Positions 58,908 through 64,000 of a DNA stretch of 64,000 bases are shown piece after piece. Within the stretch, counting starts at the first letter, position 1. The number at the start of each line of letters is the position of its first letter. Position numbers and translations under genes: made by a program. The notes under the pieces are model-generated. The model was not told the DNA's origin and did not search any database. It was given only the letters and a program-made list of their open reading frames with translations. The stretch lies in the NCBI RefSeq assembly GCF_900167055.1, contig NZ_FUXP01000001.1:434001-498000 (forward strand), given 5' to 3'. The stretch is from Lysobacter spongiicola DSM 21749 (GTDB lineage: Bacteria > Pseudomonadota > Gammaproteobacteria > Xanthomonadales > Xanthomonadaceae).

Positions 58908-59405
58908 ATGCGCGAACTGACCGTGGTCGATGCCAGGGAGCTGGCTGCCGCCTATGCCGCGGCGCAATACAGGGTGGCCGTCGACGGCGACACGTTGCCT
59001 TTGCGGGTGGGCCACCGCGCGAGCGACCTGGAAGCCTACTGGCCGGCCGACTGCTACACCTTCCTCACCGCGTGGAACCCCGCCTCCGCCCCGCATTCCG
59101 ATACCGCCAACGAAGCCGCCGATGCGTTGCTGGTACAGCGCCTGGACCGTGACGGCATCGCGCGACTGCCCGGATGGGCGGAAGCGCCCGATGGCGAATG
59201 GCACGAACCGGGCTGGCTGCTGGGCAACCTTGATGAGCTGTCGGTCGACAACATCGGCCGCGAGTTCGGCCAGGCCGCGGTGCTGCACTGGCGCCACGGA
59301 CAGGCAGCACGCTTGCGGATGCTGGTCGAACGCCCGCGTGATTGCGATCCGGCCGACCCCGGACTGGCGTTCACCGATTGGGTGGATGACGTGGTGACGG
59401 CATAG
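58908..59405 (+). CDS. DUF3293 domain protein
   Basis: A 165-residue cytosolic protein of the DUF3293 family. The signature residues are present: [40 protein letters not shown] and [18 protein letters not shown]. No function is known. It is transcribed away from the aminotransferase gene; the ATG at 58908 lies 86 bp from that gene's start. The ccm operon follows 42 bp downstream, but no link is evident. Confidence 0.85.
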   Translation: MRELTVVDARELAAAYAAAQYRVAVDGDTLPLRVGHRASDLEAYWPADCYTFLTAWNPASAPHSDTANEAADALLVQRLDRDGIARLPGWAEAPDGEWHEPGWLLGNLDELSVDNIGREFGQAAVLHWRHGQAARLRMLVERPRDCDPADPGLAFTDWVDDVVTA

Positions 59406-59446
59406 ACTGGCGGTTTGCCAGCCCCCCGGCTGCTACACCCGACCCG

Positions 59447-60118
59447 ATGACTGCTGCCGACCACCCCCCTCCGCCGCTGCTGCAGGCATGCGGCCTCTCA
59501 TTCTCACGAAACGATGAGCCGGTATTCGGTCCGTTGGACTTCTCCGTGGATGCTGGTGAGGCCTTGCTGGTGCAGGGTGGGAACGGTGCGGGCAAGACCA
59601 CCCTGCTGAGGGTACTGGCGGGGCTGTTGAGGGCCGATCGCGGCAGCGTGGATATCGACGGAGAACCGGCCCAGCCAGCCCGCCGCGCGCGCGCGATCGC
59701 TTATCTCGGGCACCTGCCGGGCCTGAAGGCCGACCTGGGCGCAATGGAGAACCTGGAATTCCTGTGCGGACTGCACGGCCGCCGCAGGGCGCAGCTATCC
59801 GATCAGGCGCTGGCGATCGTGGGGCTGGCCGGCTATGAGGACGCGCTGGCCCGACAACTCTCGGCAGGCCAGAAGAAGCGACTGACGCTGGCGCGCCTGT
59901 GGTTGTCGCCGGCGCCGCTGTGGCTGCTGGACGAGCCCTACGCGAACCTCGACCTGGACGGCATCGAGCTGGTCAACCGCATGGTGCAGGCGCACCTGCG
60001 CGCCGGTGGCGCAGCACTGGTCACCACCCACGGCGCCTACGCCGCACCGCCGGTACGCACGCGCCTGCTGGTGATGGAACGCCCGGGCACCGCCGCCGCG
60101 ACCGGAGCCGCCGCATGA
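59447..60118 (+). CDS. ccmA: Haem exporter ATP-binding protein CcmA
   Basis: ATPase of the CcmAB transporter, which releases holo-CcmE from CcmCD during cytochrome c maturation. It has 223 residues with Walker [10 protein letters not shown] (about 44-52), signature [16 protein letters not shown] and Walker [12 protein letters not shown]. The switch His is in VTTHGAY. It is the first gene of the ccmABCDEF operon and overlaps ccmB by 4 bp. This maturation system is needed for the dihaem cytochromes encoded at 52-54 kb. Confidence 0.95.
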   Translation: MTAADHPPPPLLQACGLSFSRNDEPVFGPLDFSVDAGEALLVQGGNGAGKTTLLRVLAGLLRADRGSVDIDGEPAQPARRARAIAYLGHLPGLKADLGAMENLEFLCGLHGRRRAQLSDQALAIVGLAGYEDALARQLSAGQKKRLTLARLWLSPAPLWLLDEPYANLDLDGIELVNRMVQAHLRAGGAALVTTHGAYAAPPVRTRLLVMERPGTAAATGAAA

Positions 60119-60807
60119 GCCGGGCATCCACGCCGGGACTGGCCGGATCGGCGAAGGCTCTGTTGCTGCGGGACCTGCGCCTGTTGTGGCGCCGCCGCGG
60201 GGACGCGCTCCAGCCGGCCCTGTTCGCCCTGCTGGTGGTGGTGCTGTTCGCGCTGGCGCTGGGCGGGGAGTCGGACGTCCTTGCCTCCGTGGCACCGGCG
60301 GTGCTGTGGGTGGCGGTGCTGCTGGCCGGACTGCTGGCGCTGGACACGCTGTTCCGTGGCGATGCCGAGGACGGTTCGCTGGAGCAGTGGATGCTGGCGC
60401 CGGTACCGCTGGGCTGGCTGGTCGGTGTGCGTACGTTCATGCACTGGGCTACCACCGCCCTCCCGCTGCTGCTGGCGACGCCGTTCCTGGCCGAGCTGAT
60501 GCAGTTGCCGCGGGCGCAATTGCCGATCCTGCTGGCGTCGTTGGCACTCGGAACACCGCTGCTGAGCCTGCTGGGCGCGGTGGTCGCCGCCCTGACCGTC
60601 GGGATGCGCCGCTCCGGTATACTGGTGGCCTTGCTTGCGCTGCCTCTGTATGTGCCGGTTTTGGTGTTCGGCGCGGGCAGCGTGGCGGCCTCGTCACAGG
60701 GACTGGACCCCAGTGGCGCCCTGCTCCTGCTCGGCGCCGGGCTGGTGATGGCCATCGTGCTGGCGCCGCTGGCTGCGGCGGCGGCAATCCGCATCGCCCT
60801 CAATTGA
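60115..60807 (+). CDS. ccmB: Haem exporter permease CcmB
   Basis: Membrane partner of CcmA, 230 residues with six predicted helices (for example [53 protein letters not shown]). The motif [19 protein letters not shown] is typical of CcmB. The start is fixed by the ATGA overlap with ccmA. A 124-bp spacer separates it from ccmC, longer than the other junctions of the operon. Confidence 0.94.
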   Translation: MSRASTPGLAGSAKALLLRDLRLLWRRRGDALQPALFALLVVVLFALALGGESDVLASVAPAVLWVAVLLAGLLALDTLFRGDAEDGSLEQWMLAPVPLGWLVGVRTFMHWATTALPLLLATPFLAELMQLPRAQLPILLASLALGTPLLSLLGAVVAALTVGMRRSGILVALLALPLYVPVLVFGAGSVAASSQGLDPSGALLLLGAGLVMAIVLAPLAAAAAIRIALN

Positions 60808-60931
60808 GTCAGGTCAAACCCCGAGGCGGCCAAGCCGCCAGACTATCCGCACCCGATCCGCGCCCGGACCCGCGCCCCCATCCACGCCCGGCCATGACCG
60901 GAGCTCCAGAGCCTGGAGCGGACGCCAGAAC

Positions 60932-61684
60932 ATGAATCCACTGATCCGCTGGTTCCACAAACTCGGTTCGCCTCCCTACTTCGACCGCTTCGCCGCGCGT
61001 TGGGCACCGTGGGGCTATGGCCTCGGCCTGCTGGTGATGGCGATCGGCACCTATGGCGCACTGTTCTCGGTGCCGGCCGACTACCAGCAGGGCGACAGCT
61101 TCCGGATCCTGTACATCCACGTGCCCAGCGCCTGGATGAGCATGGCGGTGTTCGGCCTCATGGCGCTCTACGCCGCGATCGCCCTGATCTGGCGCATCAA
61201 GCTGGCCGAGATCCTCGCGATGGCCTGCGCGCCGATCGGTGCCGCCTTCACCCTGATCACCCTGGCCACCGGGTCGATCTGGGGCGAACCGATGTGGGGC
61301 ACCTGGTGGGACTGGGACCCGCGCCTGACCACCGAGCTGATCCTGCTGTTCCTCTACCTGGGCGTCATCGGCCTCTACAACGCCATCGACGACCGCCGCG
61401 CGGCCGCCCGCGCCGCCGGGTTCCTGGCCATCGTCGGGGTGGTGCTGCTGCCGATCATCCGCTACTCGGTGGTATGGTGGAACTCGCTGCACCAGGGCCA
61501 GACGATCCGCCTTTTCGGCGAGTCGAGCATGGACGCGAGCATGATCCAGCCGCTGGTCTGGATGGTGGTGGGGACCAAGCTGTGGTTCCTGGGCGCCCTG
61601 CTCGCCCGTGCCCGGGCGGACAACCTGCGCCGGGAGTCCGGCAAGGCATGGGTCGCCGAACTGGAACCCGGAGCGCGCGCATGA
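60932..61684 (+). CDS. ccmC: Haem-handling membrane protein CcmC
   Basis: A 250-residue, six-helix member of the haem-handling family that loads haem onto CcmE. The tryptophan-rich periplasmic loop [17 protein letters not shown] (about residues 125-141) binds haem, with flanking His residues in [11 protein letters not shown] and NSLHQGQTI. Its ATG at 60932 is followed downstream by a 4-bp overlap with ccmD. It works with CcmD and CcmE in the inner membrane. Confidence 0.95.
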   Translation: MNPLIRWFHKLGSPPYFDRFAARWAPWGYGLGLLVMAIGTYGALFSVPADYQQGDSFRILYIHVPSAWMSMAVFGLMALYAAIALIWRIKLAEILAMACAPIGAAFTLITLATGSIWGEPMWGTWWDWDPRLTTELILLFLYLGVIGLYNAIDDRRAAARAAGFLAIVGVVLLPIIRYSVVWWNSLHQGQTIRLFGESSMDASMIQPLVWMVVGTKLWFLGALLARARADNLRRESGKAWVAELEPGARA

Positions 61685-61857
61685 GCTACCAGAATTACGT
61701 GATCGCCGCCTACGCGGTATTCGTGGTGGTGCTGGCCTGGGACTTCATCGCCACCCGTCTGCAGGTGCGCCGTGCATTGCGCAACGCCCGCCTGCTCGCC
61801 GCCCGCAGGACCGCGCGGCCGGCACCCCGTCCATCTTCCGAAGAGTTGATCCGATGA
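61681..61857 (+). CDS. ccmD: Haem exporter protein CcmD
   Basis: A 58-residue, single-helix protein that stabilises the CcmC-CcmE complex. It consists of one transmembrane segment ([18 protein letters not shown]) followed by a basic cytoplasmic tail ([14 protein letters not shown]), as usual. It overlaps ccmC at its start and ccmE at its stop by 4 bp each. It is too short for length-based gene finding, but position and pattern are unambiguous. Confidence 0.92.
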   Translation: MSYQNYVIAAYAVFVVVLAWDFIATRLQVRRALRNARLLAARRTARPAPRPSSEELIR

Positions 61858-62330
61858 ATCCGATCCGTCGCCGCCGCCTGTTGTGGGTATTGGCCCTGGT
61901 GGTCGCTGCCGGCCTCGCCGCCTCCCTGGTGGCCATGGCCCTGACCCGCAACGTCGCCTATCTGTACACGCCGCACGAAGTGATCAGCGGCGCCGCCGGT
62001 CCCGACGTCGCTTCGGGCCAGGCCCGCTTCCGCCTCGGCGGCATGGTGGCGAAGGATTCGTTCTCCCGCGAGGAGGGATCGCTCGAGTCGCGCTTCGACG
62101 TGATCGACGGCGACGGCCGCATGACCGTGGTCTACCAGGGGATCCTCCCGGACCTGTTTCGCGAGGACCAGTCGGTGGTGGCGACCGGGCGCATGCAGGG
62201 CGACCACTTCGTGGCCGAGGAAGTACTGGCCAAGCACGACGAGACCTACATGCCCAAGGAAGTCGCCGACAAGATGGGCCAGGCACACGCGAAGCACGAC
62301 GTCGAAGCCCCCGACGCAGGGGCGCAATAG
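61854..62330 (+). CDS. ccmE: Cytochrome c maturation haem chaperone CcmE
   Basis: A periplasmic haem chaperone, 158 residues. An N-terminal signal anchor ([20 protein letters not shown]) is followed by the OB-fold domain ([33 protein letters not shown]) and the haem-attachment motif [10 protein letters not shown] with covalent ligand His128 and Tyr132. The C-terminal tail is charged. Its start overlaps ccmD and it ends 3 bp before ccmF. Confidence 0.95.
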   Translation: MNPIRRRRLLWVLALVVAAGLAASLVAMALTRNVAYLYTPHEVISGAAGPDVASGQARFRLGGMVAKDSFSREEGSLESRFDVIDGDGRMTVVYQGILPDLFREDQSVVATGRMQGDHFVAEEVLAKHDETYMPKEVADKMGQAHAKHDVEAPDAGAQ

Positions 62331-62333
62331 CCT

Positions 62334-64000
62334 ATGCTGGCCGAACTCGGCCAGGTCGCGCTCGCCCTGGCACTGATTGTCTCGATCCTGCAGGCGGCGT
62401 TGCCGCTTGCCGGCGCCCAACGTGGCATCCAAGCGTGGATGGCGATCGCCCGGCCCGCCGCCTACGGGCAGCTGGTACTGGTCGCGATCGCGTTCGTCAT
62501 CCTCACCTGGGGCTTCGTCAGCCAGGACTTCTCGATGCGCTATGTCGCCGAGAACTCCAATTCGCTGTTGCCGATGGTCTACCGCTACACCGCGGTCTGG
62601 GGTGCGCACGAAGGCTCACTGCTGCTGTGGGCGCTGGTGCTGGCACTGTGGACCGCGGCGGTGGCGCTTTTTTCGAAGCGCCTCCCGGCACCGGTCATCG
62701 CACGGGTGCTGGGCGTGCTTGGCATCGTCAGCATCGGCTTCCTGGCCTTCCTGATCTTCACCAGCAATCCGTTCGAGCGGCTGCTGCCGGCGGCGGCCGA
62801 GGGGCGCGACCTGAACCCGCTGCTGCAGGATCCGGGCATGATCATCCACCCGCCGATGCTGTACTTCGGCTACGTCGGGTTTGCAGTGCCGTTCGCGTTC
62901 GCCATCGCCGCGCTGCTGGACGGGCGGATCGATGCGCGGTGGCTGCGCTGGACGCGACCGTGGACGAACATCGCCTGGGCTTTCCTCACGCTGGGCATCG
63001 CGCTGGGCAGCTGGTGGGCGTATTACGAACTCGGCTGGGGTGGCTGGTGGTTCTGGGATCCGGTCGAGAACGCCAGCTTCATGCCCTGGCTGGTCGGCAC
63101 CGCGTTGCTGCACTCGCAGGCGGTGACCGAGAAGCGCGGCAGCTTCCGCGGCTGGACGCTGCTGCTGGCGATCGCGACATTCTCGCTGTCGCTGCTGGGC
63201 ACCTTCCTGGTGCGCTCGGGCGTCCTCACCAGCGTGCACGCGTTCGCGGCGGATCCGACCCGCGGCCTGTTCATCCTGATCTTCCTTGGCATCGTCATCG
63301 GCGGTTCGCTGGTGCTCTACGCGCTGCGCGCTCCCGGCAGCGAAGATGGAAAGCCTTTCGAAGTGGCCTCGCGGGAGACATTGCTGCTGGGCAACAATCT
63401 CCTGCTGTCCACCGCCTGCGCCATGGTCCTGCTGGGCACGCTCTATCCGTTGCTGGCTGACGCACTGGAACTGGGCAAAATCTCCGTGGGGCCGCCCTAC
63501 TTCGCCCTGCTGTTCACCCTCCTGATGGCTCCGCTCGTGTTCCTGTTGCCGTTCGGCCCCGTCACACGCTGGCAGCGCGAACAGGTCTCGCGGCCACTGG
63601 CGATGCTGCTGCCGTGGGCCGGCTTGGCGTTGGGGGCCGGTGTGGTCGCCTTCTTCCTGGCACCGCAGGGGGCCTGGAAGGTGGCCGCCGGCGTCGTGGG
63701 CGCGGTCTGGGTCGGGGCCGGCACGTTGCGCTTCGCATGGTCGCGCCTGGCGCCATCGGCCGGCGGAGCGGGAGGCAAGCGTTTCACCGCCGAGATGCTC
63801 GGCATGGTGCTGGCGCATTTCGGCGTCGCGGTGTTCCTGGTCGGCGCCCTGTTGGTGGAAGGCCTCAACGTGCAGCGGGAGCTGGCGGTGCGGCCGGGCG
63901 AATCGATCGAAGCCGCGGGCCACGAGTTCCGGTTCGAAGGCGTCGAGCGCCGGTCGGGGCCAAACTACGCCTCCGACTACGGTACCGTGCAGGTGCTGCG
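62334..64000 (+). CDS. ccmF: Cytochrome c haem lyase subunit CcmF, truncated by the window edge
   Basis: The multi-helix membrane subunit that attaches haem from CcmE to apocytochromes. The first 555 residues are here; the frame is still open at the last base. The start is the ATG at 62334, three bases after the ccmE stop. The Trp-rich haem loop WWFWDPVENASFMPWLVG begins near residue 237, flanked by HEGSLLLWALVLALW and GMIIHPPMLYFGYVG, with conserved haem-b histidines nearby. The missing C-terminus, and presumably ccmG and ccmH, lie beyond the window. Confidence 0.96.
   Translation, partial: MLAELGQVALALALIVSILQAALPLAGAQRGIQAWMAIARPAAYGQLVLVAIAFVILTWGFVSQDFSMRYVAENSNSLLPMVYRYTAVWGAHEGSLLLWALVLALWTAAVALFSKRLPAPVIARVLGVLGIVSIGFLAFLIFTSNPFERLLPAAAEGRDLNPLLQDPGMIIHPPMLYFGYVGFAVPFAFAIAALLDGRIDARWLRWTRPWTNIAWAFLTLGIALGSWWAYYELGWGGWWFWDPVENASFMPWLVGTALLHSQAVTEKRGSFRGWTLLLAIATFSLSLLGTFLVRSGVLTSVHAFAADPTRGLFILIFLGIVIGGSLVLYALRAPGSEDGKPFEVASRETLLLGNNLLLSTACAMVLLGTLYPLLADALELGKISVGPPYFALLFTLLMAPLVFLLPFGPVTRWQREQVSRPLAMLLPWAGLALGAGVVAFFLAPQGAWKVAAGVVGAVWVGAGTLRFAWSRLAPSAGGAGGKRFTAEMLGMVLAHFGVAVFLVGALLVEGLNVQRELAVRPGESIEAAGHEFRFEGVERRSGPNYASDYGTVQVL

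Overview
The window is about 64 kb of very GC-rich, densely packed gammaproteobacterial chromosome. Gene content and order point to the Xanthomonadaceae/Lysobacteraceae (Luteimonas-, Lysobacter- or Stenotrophomonas-like). The signs are mtnA next to gyrA, the ligA-zipA-smc block, a sucA-sucB-lpd operon, a YtrA-type GntR/ABC operon, GyrA with glutamine at position 83, and many GTAG-headed REP palindromes. The genus is an inference. No tRNA, rRNA, CRISPR array, insertion sequence or prophage gene was seen.

Layout. 1-4.7 kb: the end of metH, then a leftward set of gpx, two FKBP isomerases, slyX and a DUF2058 gene. 4.8-8.9 kb: a rightward operon behind a strong promoter overlapped by a dyad operator (small membrane protein, YtrA-type repressor, ABC ATPase and permease, a VGSGD-repeat envelope protein, a lipoprotein). 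8.9-14.1 kb: fumC, purB, the ribosomal oxygenase gene and an acetyltransferase fusion. 14.3-19.9 kb: the 2-oxoglutarate dehydrogenase complex. 20-23.6 kb: LOG-family hydrolase, YhdH/AcuI-type reductase, pilH-like response regulator, cbpA and a peroxiredoxin. 23.7-31.2 kb: gyrA, mtnA, epmA, ligA. 31.4-40.8 kb: zipA, smc, upp, bolA, yciI, then scpA-scpB-rluB, so all three SMC-ScpAB subunits lie close together.

41-51 kb looks like one physiological unit: a 3-hydroxybutyrate-oligomer hydrolase lipoprotein, a CrbR/ErdR-type response regulator (broken by a frameshift), its probable partner CrbS/MxtR-type transporter-kinase, a TonB-dependent receptor and a GntP-family permease. 51-56.7 kb is a leftward run of nfeD, slipin, a small lipoprotein, a TsdB/TsdA-like dihaem cytochrome pair and a porin gene interrupted by an in-frame amber codon. 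56.7-59.4 kb holds an omega-amidase/methionine-aminotransferase pair and a DUF3293 gene. The window ends in the cytochrome c maturation operon ccmABCDE and a truncated ccmF.

Seven intergenic spacers carry paired GTAG palindromes (REPINs) of 67-77 bp. Three of these have an extra tail module, and a 28-nt copy of that tail lies in frame inside ligA. No transposase of the REP-associated type is encoded here.
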